Of a stretch of DNA of 42,275 bases, positions 22,069 through 30,151 are shown in pieces. The DNA is taken from NCBI GenBank assembly GCA_964449675.1, contig CAYVAR010000010.1, forward strand, positions 1 to 42,275. Reading direction: 5' to 3'. Position numbers and translations under genes: made by a program. Below the pieces are notes generated by a model that ran no database searches, was not told the origin of the DNA, and saw only the letters and a list, made by a program, of their open reading frames with translations. This DNA comes from CAYVAR01 sp964449675. Its GTDB lineage: Bacteria; Patescibacteriota; Microgenomatia; UBA10105; UBA927. Position 1 is the first letter of the stretch; each line of letters starts with the position of its first letter.

Positions 22069-22118
22069 CGTTTTTTATCTTCAAATTTTTTTATGCCTGT
22101 TATGACTCGAACGTTTGG

Positions 22119-22124
22119 TATACT
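22119..22124 (+). promoter_or_regulatory. -10 box of leaderless M23 peptidase mRNA
   Basis: TATACT with TGG before it (extended -10), 6 nt before the GTG at 22131; it decides the GTG start. Confidence 0.55.
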
Positions 22125-22130
22125 CAAAGG

Positions 22131-22877
22131 GTGAAATATTGGAATTCACGGGGATATAAAAATCTCACGAATAAAATACTTTTTATCGTTTGCCTTTTTA
22201 CTTCGCTTATTATTTCCTCCCGTAAAGCATTTGCACAAGATTGGTACTATCCTATGGATCGGTATCAAGATCGTATTCAAATAAAAGATTTTGGATCACT
22301 GATCAATGACGAATTTTATAAAGGAAAAGAGAAACTATTTCCTTTTAATACATTCTATGGCTATCATGCTGCTGTTGATCTTGAAGCATTGAAGGAGGAA
22401 AAAGAAAAAGATGTGCCAGTGTATGCCGTCTCAACGGGTACCATAACGTACATTGGTCAATTAGAAGGATACGGAGGTATAATTTTACAAAAACTTGATG
22501 AAGAAAATCGTACAGCTCTCTACGGTCACGTAAAAATATCAAATCTTCCTTTTTCAGAAGGTGATAAGATTACAAAGGCGGGTCAAAGATTCACGTATTT
22601 AGGAGACGCGTTTAGCAAAGAAACTTCCAAAGAACGAAAGCATCTCCATTTTGGTATATACAAAGGTGGGGACATTTATTTCAAAGGTCATGAGTCATCT
22701 GAAAAGGCACTGCGGGAAAAATGGGATAATCCATCACTATACTTGAAAGAAAGAGGCGCCAAAGATCCAAACCCTCCTCACCCCTCTCCTTCTCAAGGAG
22801 CTAGTACATCTGATATGATCAAAGATGGACTCTTGCAAAAAATCCGTACTTTCTTAAGAAAGTTACTTAGCTTTTAA
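22131..22877 (+). CDS. secreted M23-family (LytM) peptidase-like protein
   Basis: A 248-residue exported protein with a signal peptide (hydrophobic core ILFIVCLFTSLIISS, cut after KAFA near 35). The M23 zinc motifs are present: GYHAAVDLE (HxxxD, about 78) and KHLHFGIY (HxH, about 169), with GYGGIILQKL and TALYGHV between. M23 enzymes cut peptidoglycan cross-bridges; here that would serve cell-wall remodelling or attack on other cells. Start is GTG 22131. The next gene follows after 4 nt, so the two are co-transcribed. Confidence 0.85.
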   Translation: MKYWNSRGYKNLTNKILFIVCLFTSLIISSRKAFAQDWYYPMDRYQDRIQIKDFGSLINDEFYKGKEKLFPFNTFYGYHAAVDLEALKEEKEKDVPVYAVSTGTITYIGQLEGYGGIILQKLDEENRTALYGHVKISNLPFSEGDKITKAGQRFTYLGDAFSKETSKERKHLHFGIYKGGDIYFKGHESSEKALREKWDNPSLYLKERGAKDPNPPHPSPSQGASTSDMIKDGLLQKIRTFLRKLLSF

Positions 22878-22881
22878 CTGT

Positions 22882-23415
22882 ATGAGTAAAGTTTATATCG
22901 TCATAGTAAGCATTGGCATAGTATTAGCTTCCATTACCTATGTAACTATTGGATCGAAAATGAAATCAACACCTCTGCCCGGAGTGACACAAAAAGAAAC
23001 ACCTAGTGTCACTCTCACCCATCAAGCCCCAGTAAGTTATGAAGCCGGTTTTGCAATATTCACTCATGGAACCTTTCGGGTCTTCACCGCAGCTATGTAT
23101 CACAATCGATCTTCCGATGTTTACCTTGCGGCAGATAATCCGAATGTTATTCATATTAAAAAAAGTGGGACAACATGGGATGATTTCTTTAAGACATTAC
23201 CGTTCACATTGACTAAGGAGTGTCTCACAACAGGCACGAAAGAAACGTTCTGTACAAATAACACTGCGGCACTACAATTTTATCTCAATGGAAAACAAGA
23301 CCAACATGCTCTAGATAAGCAAATTAATGCTGGTGATCAGTTACTTGTTAGTTATGGTAATGAAAGTAAAAAACAGATTGAGAGACAACTTCAACAGATT
23401 CCTAAAGCAGAATAG
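22882..23415 (+). CDS. membrane-anchored extracytoplasmic protein, unknown
   Basis: A 177-residue protein with an N-terminal membrane anchor (VYIVIVSIGIVLASITYVTIG), a linker rich in Thr and Pro, and a globular domain FAIFTHGTFRVFTAAMYHNRSSDVYLAADNPNVIHIKKSGTT. A Cys pair (KECLTTGTKETFCTNN) probably forms a disulfide, and LDKQINAGDQLLVSYG follows. I have no family name. It lies 4 nt behind the M23 peptidase and ahead of a secreted metalloprotease, so a joint envelope or predation role is possible. Confidence 0.75.
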   Translation: MSKVYIVIVSIGIVLASITYVTIGSKMKSTPLPGVTQKETPSVTLTHQAPVSYEAGFAIFTHGTFRVFTAAMYHNRSSDVYLAADNPNVIHIKKSGTTWDDFFKTLPFTLTKECLTTGTKETFCTNNTAALQFYLNGKQDQHALDKQINAGDQLLVSYGNESKKQIERQLQQIPKAE

Positions 23416-23448
23416 GCCGTTAGCATTGTTGTATATTTTCCGCTATGG

Positions 23449-23454
23449 TATAGT
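23449..23454 (+). promoter_or_regulatory. -10 box of near-leaderless metalloprotease mRNA
   Basis: TATAGT preceded by TGG (extended -10), 8 nt before the GTG at 23463. Confidence 0.5.
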
Positions 23455-23462
23455 TTTTTGTA

Positions 23463-24494
23463 GTGAAAAAAATTATAAAGAGAATCATTTTCATTACTGT
23501 CGCCATAAATGTGATAATTTTTTTGGTGATTGCCGGAAAAATCACCCTACAAAAGACAAAAGAAGGATTTGCAAAACATTCTGGTGACTTCTCAAAAAAT
23601 TTCCCCAAATTCCCAGGTAGTGGCGGAGGTTCTTCCTTTTTTGTTTCAGGCACACCTGCCTGTACTGATGAAAAAGACTACCATGCCAAAATTTTATATG
23701 CCAGGTCAAGTGATAGTGCAAGTAGGTATCAAGAAATGGCACCGAAGCTTAGGGATTGGTTTAAAAGTGCAGATGGGATAGTCAGTGATGAAGCGAAAAA
23801 ATTTAACGTTACTGCCCATTTAAAAGTTTTTTGTGAGGATGGGCAAATTTCTGTAGCTGAGGTTGTGCTTCCAAACATAGGCACGTTTTACGCGCAATCT
23901 TCTGATACGAGAGGAGTTTTAACTGCTGATCTGACGAAGCTGGGGTTTGATAAGAAAAATGAAAAATACATTGTTCACTATGATGGGAGCGCTTCAGGCT
24001 GTAGACAGGATGGAGGATCAGCACCATGCATTGCTCAAAATAGTGAAAAAGGTCCTGATGACCGTTTAGCGGAAGATAACGTGTATAACATTGGACCAGA
24101 CTATGCTTTTTCGTATAGAGTCAATGAGACAGTAGTGCAACAGTACTTTGGTGCAAGTTATGACATGCTTGGGCCAATTATAATTTTGCATGAATATGCC
24201 CATACCATGGGGGCAGTACAAGGAAGTGCACCCCACTCAACAAAAAAAGAAACTTTATCAAAACAAAAGCACTGTACAGATTCACAAACATTAGGCAGAG
24301 GCGGAACAGACATTATGTGCAAAAGCGATGGAGAGGGCGAAGTGTTTGGTGATGCCTGCCCGGGTATGTATCCGTTCCACTTTGATTGTAATAATGATGA
24401 CTACTTTAATCCTAAACCAGAACCGGGGAGTTATCTGACAACTCACTGGAATTTAGGGTCTCCATTGAATAGATTTATCAAGTTTGGAAAATAA
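23463..24494 (+). CDS. secreted zinc metalloprotease-like protein
   Basis: A 343-residue protein beginning with GTG. Membrane anchor or signal at 6-26 (IIFITVAINVIIFLVIAGKI), a Gly/Ser linker, then a catalytic domain with HEYAHTMGAVQGSAPHS (about 246-262). This contains HExxHxxG and a third His in the APH part, a layout seen in a group of secreted bacterial zinc proteases. Downstream, KHCTDSQ, DIMCKSD and DACPG provide Cys pairs and a Met-turn (DIMC). Probably cell-surface proteolysis. Near-leaderless; 47 nt behind the preceding gene. A CTCGGAGCA motif follows its stop. Confidence 0.8.
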   Translation: MKKIIKRIIFITVAINVIIFLVIAGKITLQKTKEGFAKHSGDFSKNFPKFPGSGGGSSFFVSGTPACTDEKDYHAKILYARSSDSASRYQEMAPKLRDWFKSADGIVSDEAKKFNVTAHLKVFCEDGQISVAEVVLPNIGTFYAQSSDTRGVLTADLTKLGFDKKNEKYIVHYDGSASGCRQDGGSAPCIAQNSEKGPDDRLAEDNVYNIGPDYAFSYRVNETVVQQYFGASYDMLGPIIILHEYAHTMGAVQGSAPHSTKKETLSKQKHCTDSQTLGRGGTDIMCKSDGEGEVFGDACPGMYPFHFDCNNDDYFNPKPEPGSYLTTHWNLGSPLNRFIKFGK

Positions 24495-24580
24495 TAGAGG
24501 TTCAAACTCCCTCTCCGCTCGGAGCAACGTTTTTAGCCCCGATTTTTTAATACCCCGGGTAGAAAAATCGAATCCTTTGA

Positions 24581-24586
24581 TATAAT
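24581..24586 (+). promoter_or_regulatory. -10 box of leaderless GNAT mRNA
   Basis: Consensus TATAAT, exactly 6 nt before the GTG at 24593. Confidence 0.6.
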
Positions 24587-24592
24587 TATTTT

Positions 24593-25042
24593 GTGAATAT
24601 TACTATTTCTGAATATACTCCATCTGATCAGCAAGGTGTAAAAAGGGTTGTTTTAGAAAGTTTAAAGGAGTTTGGGTTTGAATATCACCAAGAGTATGAC
24701 TATGATCTTAACGATCCTCAAACGTATTACCTTGATCAAGGAGGAATGTTTTTTGTCTTAAAAGAAGGTAAGAAAGTTATCGGAACTGTGGCAATTATTA
24801 AAAGAGGAAATAAGGTAGCAGAATTGAAACGACTCTATGTAGATACGTTGTATCAAGGAAAAGGATATGGTTCCAAGTTGCTTGATACAGCAATTCAGTA
24901 TTGTAAGGAGAACGGTTTTACAAAACTAGAATTTGAGACAAACAAGAAATTCACAAAAGCGCATTTGCTTTATCAACGTAGAGGTTTTAAAACAGTTAGG
25001 GAAGATAAGAGAAGTTACTACATGGAAAAAGAATTAAGCTGA
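24593..25042 (+). CDS. GNAT family N-acetyltransferase
   Basis: A 149-residue acetyltransferase starting with GTG. LKRLYVDTLYQGKGYGSKLLDTAIQ (about 82-105) carries the Q/R-x-x-G-x-G acetyl-CoA loop, and FETNKKFTKAHLLYQRRGFK is motif B. The substrate is unknown; small-molecule or protein N-terminal acetylation are both possible. The start rests on the TATAAT box 6 nt upstream. It is not related closely to the GNAT at 13109. Confidence 0.85.
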   Translation: MNITISEYTPSDQQGVKRVVLESLKEFGFEYHQEYDYDLNDPQTYYLDQGGMFFVLKEGKKVIGTVAIIKRGNKVAELKRLYVDTLYQGKGYGSKLLDTAIQYCKENGFTKLEFETNKKFTKAHLLYQRRGFKTVREDKRSYYMEKELS

Positions 25043-25078
25043 AAAATAGTTTCAATGTACGAAGTGAGAACTTCTTAA

Positions 25079-25084
25079 TATAAT
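25079..25084 (+). promoter_or_regulatory. -10 box of leaderless methyltransferase mRNA
   Basis: Consensus TATAAT, 7 nt before the ATG at 25092. Confidence 0.6.
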
Positions 25085-25091
25085 TTAAGCT

Positions 25092-25715
25092 ATGGATAAG
25101 AGCAACCTTGCTGTTTCAACGTATAATAAAATTGCAGGCATCTATACAAAACAATATTTTGATGATTTATCAGATACTCCATATATTGATAAATTTTTAT
25201 CTTTTCTTCCTGTAAGCTCCAAAATTTTAGAGGTAGGTTGTGGTCCAGGACAGTTCGTGAAGTATCTTCTTAATAAGGGTTATCAAGCTCAGGGAGTGGA
25301 TTTATCTGAAGAAATGATACATATTGCAAAATCAAAAGTTCCTGAAGGCAAGTTTCAGGTAATGGATATGAGAAAGTTGGATTTTAAGGATAAAATTTTT
25401 GACGGTATGATGGTTCCTTACTCTCTCATTCATATACCTTCAGAAGAAATACCTCAAACGCTCAAAGGTTTTGCTCGTGTTTTAAAACCAAATGGATATA
25501 TGCTTATTATTACCCAACGAGGAGAACCGGACAGAATAATAGTTGAACCTCTCAAAAAAGATGAAAAAATGTTTATTAACTTTTTTACCAAAAAACGATT
25601 GTCAAAGTTTCTAAGAGAGTCTGGTTTTACAATAGAATATTTAGAAGAAACCAAGTCTCAAGATCCAGATTCCATAAGTGACAGAGTTCTTTACACCATC
25701 GCAAAGAAATTCTGA
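25092..25715 (+). CDS. class I SAM-dependent methyltransferase
   Basis: A 207-residue methyltransferase of the type 11 group. Motif I is ILEVGCGPGQFVKYLLNKGY (about 45-64), the acidic ribose-binding residue is in QGVDLSEEMI, motif II is KIFDGMMVPYSLIHIP and motif III ARVLKPNGYMLIITQRGEP. The acceptor cannot be told. It is a single-gene unit with a leaderless start. A TTTTTAC/GTAAAAA hairpin (25724-25739) and the motif CCCGGAGTGCAAC follow. Confidence 0.85.
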   Translation: MDKSNLAVSTYNKIAGIYTKQYFDDLSDTPYIDKFLSFLPVSSKILEVGCGPGQFVKYLLNKGYQAQGVDLSEEMIHIAKSKVPEGKFQVMDMRKLDFKDKIFDGMMVPYSLIHIPSEEIPQTLKGFARVLKPNGYMLIITQRGEPDRIIVEPLKKDEKMFINFFTKKRLSKFLRESGFTIEYLEETKSQDPDSISDRVLYTIAKKF

Positions 25716-25819
25716 TTATTGAGTTTTTACGAGTAAAAAGTTTGAACGTGCTCTCCCACCCGGAGTGCAACAAAAGTTGTTCGAACTAATGTAAAGAAAC
25801 CGCTACTTTAGTGGCTGAG

Positions 25820-25825
25820 TATCAT
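25820..25825 (+). promoter_or_regulatory. -10 box of leaderless EamA pseudogene mRNA
   Basis: TATCAT, 7 nt before the ATG at 25833. Confidence 0.45.
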
Positions 25826-25832
25826 TAAGCAT

Positions 25833-26709
25833 ATGTGGTTTTATGAAGCACTTTTAACATCGGTTATTACAGCAATAATCGCAATTGTGAGTAAGAAGCT
25901 TGTGTTAAATGTAAGTGCATCTGTTTTGACCTGGGCTACGCTAGTGCTGGCTACACCGATTATTTTTATCTTTGTTCTGAGAGAAGGGGTGCCACAACTG
26001 AACTATTTATTTCTTCTCGGTGTAACGGGGTCCGTCTTATTCTATACAGCTTCCCAGATAACGGGTTTTCAGGCAATGAGGATGGTCAACTTATCAGCTA
26101 TCTGGCCTCTAATTTCATTGGGTCCAATTTTTACTATGCTTATTGCCCTCTTACCACCGCTATCAGAAAGACCAAGCGTATTGGCAACAGGAGGAGTTAT
26201 TGTCACGTTAGCTGGGGCGTACATTTTAAATGCAGCCAAGTCAAAAGAAGGACTGTTAGAGCCAGAGTTATATCTCTACTCAAAAGCAGAGCTTCACTTT
26301 TGATGATGTTTTCGGTCGTAACTAATAGTGTAGTCATTGTTTTCGATAAACTTGCAATCAATAATACCTTTCCCCAAAACACAACCTTTACACTTTTTAT
26401 TGAGAACATAATGGTAATTTTCGGATTGCTGCCCTTACTATACGTTAGGGATAAAAATTTTATCAGCAAATCACAAACAATACTAAGTTGTTTCTCCTTT
26501 TGGGTTTGCTAAATGCCATTTCAACTATACTGGCTTTTTCAGCAGTCGGTGGGGGCAGCGTTGGGCTTGTGGCAACAATTCTAAAAACTCAAATACTTCT
26601 TGTTTTACTATTCAGCTATATAGCGTTTAAGGATAAACCGAAGTTAGAAACATTGATAGGAAGTGCAATTATGATAGCGGGGGTTGTACTGATAAAGATA
26701 GGAACATAA
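25833..26709 (+). pseudogene. EamA/DMT-superfamily transporter broken by two frameshifts
   Basis: Three consecutive frames together give one ten-helix drug/metabolite transporter. Frame 1 (25833 to about 26260) covers helices 1-5 (IIFIFVLREGVPQLNYLFLLG, VIVTLAGAYILNA); it is then lost and runs to a stop at 26303. Frame 2 resumes as VISLLKSRASLLMMFSVVTN and is open to about 26480. Frame 3 continues LFLLLGLLNAISTILAFSAV to IGSAIMIAGVVLIKIGT with stop at 26709. Both shifts are of the same sense. Sequence errors would also explain it, but other broken genes lie nearby. The substrate of the intact relative is unknown. Confidence 0.8.
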
Positions 26710-26797
26710 AATTAAACTGACAATATAGTTTCGAATATTGTTTAACCCTCGGAATCAATCGAAAATGACGGTATTGCAGTATGTCTCCATGTCATTC

Positions 26798-26840
26798 TTG
26801 ACAAAATGTATAGTTAAATGTATAGTTAAATGTATATATG
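26798..26840 (+). promoter_or_regulatory. antitoxin promoter with 12-bp tandem repeats
   Basis: TTGACA (26798-26803), spacer 17, TATAGT (26821-26826). TGTATAGTTAAA is repeated at 26807-26818 and 26819-26830, and a third partial copy leads into the ATG (26838). The repeats cover the spacer and -10, so they are candidate operator sites for the antitoxin. Confidence 0.6.
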
Positions 26841-27101
26841 AATCTCATCACCTCTACCGAACTGCGTACAAAAGTTCCGCTTCTCCTGGAACTCTTGAGC
26901 CGTGGCGAGACGGTTGACCTTGTTCACCGGTCTAAAGTTATTGGAGAAATCAAACCAAAAATGAGAATTCCCAAACCCTTTAACCCGGACCGATTCATCG
27001 CGGCTATTTCTAAACTCAACCTTCCAAAACTTACGCATAAACAGATGGAACGAAACTATCAGGAACACATCATGAAGAAATATGGCAAGGGTCTTTCTTG
27101 A
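26838..27101 (+). CDS. Phd/YefM-like antitoxin
   Basis: An 87-residue protein opening MNLITSTELRTKVPLLLELLSRGETVDLVHRSKVIGEIKP, the pattern of Phd/YefM antitoxins (short strand, helix, GE-VxLxRRG-like loop). The C-terminal half is basic and would wrap the toxin. It overlaps the PIN gene by 20 nt and lies first, as antitoxins do. It probably autoregulates through the tandem 12-mers covering its promoter. Confidence 0.7.
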   Translation: MNLITSTELRTKVPLLLELLSRGETVDLVHRSKVIGEIKPKMRIPKPFNPDRFIAAISKLNLPKLTHKQMERNYQEHIMKKYGKGLS

Positions 27102-27453
27102 CACGAATATCTATATAGACGTGGCAAAACGAAAGAGAAAGGTCATAGATCCCTTACGGAGTGAAATCCTCTTTATTTCGGCTCTTTCTACACACATCCT
27201 ATTTTACTCCTACCATCTGGTTGTTCCAGATCGAAGCATCGATGAAGTACAAAATCAGCTTGGGGTAGTAGCATTCACAGAAGAAATTCTCGTCAAAGCA
27301 CTTGTTGGCCCTACAAAAGACTTCGAAGACAACATCCAGCTCCATTCCGCGGCGGAAGCCGAGTGCGACTACTTTCTCACGTCAGATAAAAAGCTCCTTG
27401 CTATGAAGTTTTTCGGGAAGACGAGGATCGTGGATACCCTCAAATATTCTTAG
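27082..27453 (+). CDS. PIN-domain toxin (VapC-like)
   Basis: A 123-residue PIN protein. MARVFLDTNIYIDVA gives the first acidic residue (D7), DRSIDEVQNQL the Glu, and HSAAEAECDYFLTSDKKLL (about 92-110) the remaining acidic residues. PIN toxins cleave RNA, often tRNA. The middle part (LFISALSTHILFYSYHLVVP) is slightly unusual for VapC. Its stop lies 5 nt before the duplicated hydrolase block, so the right flank of this module was rearranged. Confidence 0.75.
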   Translation: MARVFLDTNIYIDVAKRKRKVIDPLRSEILFISALSTHILFYSYHLVVPDRSIDEVQNQLGVVAFTEEILVKALVGPTKDFEDNIQLHSAAEAECDYFLTSDKKLLAMKFFGKTRIVDTLKYS

Positions 27454-27458
27454 ATAAA

Positions 27459-27902
27459 CAACCAAGCGTTGACCGCGATCGTATTCACGTCGTTGGCGCA
27501 AGTTATGGCGGGTATATGGCGTCACTACTTAGTACGAAGCGACCTATTGCGTCCCTTGTTCTTCGTGCACCCGCACTCTATCCTGATGAAAAATTTAGGA
27601 CTCCAACGCTCCACATTGTTGGCAGTGACATACAGATCTATCGTCAACAACATCTTACATATCAAAAAAACAAAGCATTATCCGCAATCCATGCATACGG
27701 CGGAAAAATTCTCCTCATCGAGTGTGAAAACGATGATGATGTACCCAAACCCACGACCAATAACTTCGCCCGTGTAATCCGCGATCAAAAACAACTGACC
27801 CGTATAGTTATTCCCGGTGCAGATCACACCCTCTCCCAACCCCAATGGAAACAATTCTTTATAGATACTTCAGCGTCGTGGTTTTCAAAAAAGGACCATT
27901 GA
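27459..27902 (+). pseudogene. 5'-truncated copy of the alpha/beta hydrolase
   Basis: Reads codons 95 to 241 of the hydrolase at 21306 without change, including the Ser, Asp and His of the triad, but lacks the first 94 codons and the promoter. The first ATG in frame (27516) would skip the nucleophile, so it is not functional. Confidence 0.85.
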
Positions 27903-27939
27903 GACAAAAATTCCGAACTCCCTCTACCGCTCGGAGCAC
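27459..27939 (+). repeat. 481-bp exact direct repeat, copy 2
   Basis: Second copy of 21588-22068. Left boundary is 5 nt after the PIN stop codon; right boundary is the same CTCGGAGCAC motif as in copy 1, after which the sequences differ. The following bases (27940-27985) contain degenerate CTTCGGTAAACTCAG repeats. Confidence 0.9.
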
Positions 27940-28029
27940 ATCGGCACATTCGGTAAACTCAGTGTAAACAGGCTCAGTGTCAACAAAATTATTTAGCCCC
28001 TTTTGACAATCTATATAATTAACATCAGA

Positions 28030-28057
28030 TGGACAATCGAACTTTTTTTGATATAAT
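28030..28057 (+). promoter_or_regulatory. promoter of the PEP-swivel protein
   Basis: TGGACA (28030-28035), spacer 16, TATAAT (28052-28057) preceded by TGA (extended -10). RNA start near 28064. Confidence 0.6.
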
Positions 28058-28080
28058 TTCGTTGGTTAAACAAACACTCT

Positions 28081-29241
28081 ATGGTTAACCTTCAAAAATA
28101 TGAGAAATTATTTTCTCGCGATTTTTGTCTCTCTTCTATTGAAGCGTGGGTTAGAGGAGAAAGTACAAATCCTAAAGGGTGGACAGCAGAAAAACAACCG
28201 TATCTCCCATATATTGTAACAGAACGGTCAGATGACACCGTCCATTTCTACTACAACGCACAAGGGGTGGCATGGGTTCAAAATCTACTCGTCAAACGTG
28301 CGCGTAAAAATATCAATTTCATTACACAAATTGAAAAAACGGTGTTAGAAAAATTAGCTTTTATCCGCCCAATCTACGAAAAAGAACAAGCGATTAGCCT
28401 TCCACAACTGAAACGTTTTTTAAAAGAGCTTGAGGGAGGATGCCCTTGGTTTGAAGCGATGTGGTGGTTTTTTCAAATGGATGATGCATCTAAAGTAGCG
28501 CTGTTAGATCTAAAAAACTTAGCAAAAGTCAGAAAACTCACGGATACGCTCTGTAATAGTGCTGACACTGTTATTCGTAAATCTCTTATAAAAATATTTC
28601 ACCAACTTGGTGAGCAGTCTTGGGTACTACAAACAAAAGAAATTATTTCCGAAAATATTCCTCCAAGGAAGGAGCTCGAAAAAAGAGAGAGCGGATATTT
28701 TTTTGCTAATAATCGATTACTTACAGGATCTGATAAGTCAAATATAGAAAAGATGTTTGGCATTCATTTTATCATTGAACCGATAAAAAACGTGAGGCAG
28801 CTCACTGGTTCTCCAGCATATCGAGGTGTTGTGAGAGGGTTTGTACGAAGAGTCATGGGCCATAGACAAATCAATGAAGTCAAAGAGGGTGAGATACTCA
28901 TTTCACCGATGACGATACCAGATTTTCTTCCGGCTATAAAAAAAGCTGCAGCGATAGTCACCGATGAGGGAGGGGTACTGAGTCACGCAGCAATTATAGC
29001 CAGAGAATTTAGGAAACCAACTGTTGTCGGAACAACAATCGCAACAAAGAGGTTGCGAGATGGCGATATTGTAGAAGTGAATGCGACGAAAGGCAACGTT
29101 ACGCTTATCTGTCACGCGGCCATAGTCGCGAATGAGCTTAAAAAACCCTGCATTATTGGTACTCACTTTGCGACTGATTTATTCACAGATGGTGATTATA
29201 TCGAGGTTGATGCTGATAAGGGACGTCTCACTGATAAATAA
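28081..29241 (+). CDS. PEP-utilising-enzyme swivel-domain protein with duplicated His module
   Basis: A 386-residue protein. The N-terminal 240 residues are helical and lack an ATP-grasp signature. From about residue 250 the mobile phosphohistidine domain of PEP synthase/PPDK-type enzymes follows: GSPAYRGVVRGFVRRV, GEILISPMTIPDFLPAIKKAAAIVTDEGGVLSHAAIIAREF with the phosphate-accepting His302. The last 43 residues (344-386, CHAAIVANELKKPCIIGT) repeat the preceding 43 (301-343, SHAAIIAREFRKPTVVGT), including the His. Such stand-alone swivel domains occur in CPR genomes beside odd N-terminal domains; here phosphotransfer from an unknown partner is likely. Own promoter, single-gene unit. Confidence 0.75.
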   Translation: MVNLQKYEKLFSRDFCLSSIEAWVRGESTNPKGWTAEKQPYLPYIVTERSDDTVHFYYNAQGVAWVQNLLVKRARKNINFITQIEKTVLEKLAFIRPIYEKEQAISLPQLKRFLKELEGGCPWFEAMWWFFQMDDASKVALLDLKNLAKVRKLTDTLCNSADTVIRKSLIKIFHQLGEQSWVLQTKEIISENIPPRKELEKRESGYFFANNRLLTGSDKSNIEKMFGIHFIIEPIKNVRQLTGSPAYRGVVRGFVRRVMGHRQINEVKEGEILISPMTIPDFLPAIKKAAAIVTDEGGVLSHAAIIAREFRKPTVVGTTIATKRLRDGDIVEVNATKGNVTLICHAAIVANELKKPCIIGTHFATDLFTDGDYIEVDADKGRLTDK

Positions 29242-29366
29242 AAAAGACACCTTCCAAACATTCAAAAAAACATTGACCTGGAATACCCTGTTTCAATAGA
29301 AGAATCTCGATACATATGAGTCATACATTATTTACGTGGCACGGTTGATATAGCTTAAGGGCTTGT

Positions 29367-29396
29367 GCTCGCTGATAAATAGTGAGCTCAACTTTT
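29367..29396 (+). terminator. intrinsic terminator between convergent genes
   Basis: GCTCGCT (29367-29373) pairs with AGTGAGC (29381-29387), one G-T pair, followed by TCAACTTTTT. It would end the swivel-protein transcript. The rest of the spacer from 29242 shows nothing I can name. Confidence 0.5.
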
Positions 29397-30073
29397 TAAA
29401 AGTAGGGTTCTTCTGCTAGGTCTCCTTTTTTTGCATATTTTACTATTCTGCGTGCTTCTCGAAGTGTTGTTCCTACTATATCTTGTGTTTCTGGCACAGA
29501 TGCATCTAAAAGATTAACATCTGGCGGAAATAATTGTATGTAGTGCTTAAGGTATCGGGCTACCCTTCTTTGATGATGGACTCTTGCGACAACCGCGATG
29601 TTTTTAAATTGAGGATTTTGGCGTAGAAATTGCGCAATATTTTTTACTTGACCAGGTGTATTAGATTCGTCGGTTAGGTGACGAATGCTAACTTTTGCTT
29701 GAGGAATAGGAAATTCAGTAGTAGCAACTAAAACTTCAAAGTCTTCGATCTGTGCATATCTACCATTAGTTTTATCTTCTCCATTATAAAAAAATGTTGG
29801 TCCGGCTCGCTCAACATCTTCTTTTGATATTTCTTCAGGGTTTTTATGTAAGCAAAGCGCAGTAATTTGTAAAACTATGTGCACCCCTGCATCTACAATT
29901 TCTCGATCTGCTACTCTACCTCTATACATACCATCGTCTGATGGTGTAAAAACCGTTCCCGGAAGGGATACGACCCAAACCAAGTCAATATCTGGTGTAG
30001 GCGTAAAAGGTGGTCTTTCATAGGCATCACGAATTTCGTGTATAACATTTCTAACTAGTTCCCTATTTTCCAT
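29396..30073 (-). CDS. DUF218/YdcF-like protein
   Basis: A 225-residue soluble protein. The start of the domain is DIDLVWVVSLPGTVFTPSDD; further marks are GPTFFYNGED, then NTPGQVKNIAQFLRQNPQFKNIAVVARVHHQRRVARYLKHY. The NT..(E/Q)..N....L....IAVV...H..R pattern is that of DUF218 (YdcF) proteins, which bind nucleotide-like ligands and act in envelope-related steps in some bacteria. The specific role is not known. ATG 30073 is chosen because an extended -10 (TGGCATAAT) lies exactly 6 nt before it. Confidence 0.55.
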   Translation of the reverse strand: MENRELVRNVIHEIRDAYERPPFTPTPDIDLVWVVSLPGTVFTPSDDGMYRGRVADREIVDAGVHIVLQITALCLHKNPEEISKEDVERAGPTFFYNGEDKTNGRYAQIEDFEVLVATTEFPIPQAKVSIRHLTDESNTPGQVKNIAQFLRQNPQFKNIAVVARVHHQRRVARYLKHYIQLFPPDVNLLDASVPETQDIVGTTLREARRIVKYAKKGDLAEEPYF

Positions 30074-30079
30074 GCACAC

Positions 30080-30088
30080 ATTATGCCA
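30080..30088 (-). promoter_or_regulatory. extended -10 of leaderless DUF218-like mRNA
   Basis: Minus strand TGGCATAAT, 6 nt before the ATG at 30073; it excludes the upstream in-frame start at 30094. Confidence 0.55.
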
Positions 30089-30151
30089 TAACACTCTTAT
30101 TTAAGCGGTTCTAACATCCTCCATCCCCCAGCAGTATTTTAATTCATAAAT

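Noticed and set aside
22040..22080. Intrinsic terminator behind the hydrolase (CTCGGAGCACCG plus T-run)
   Set aside because: The stem is at most three or four pairs; the same sequence in copy 2 lacks the T-run. I treat it as the tRNA-3'-like motif instead.
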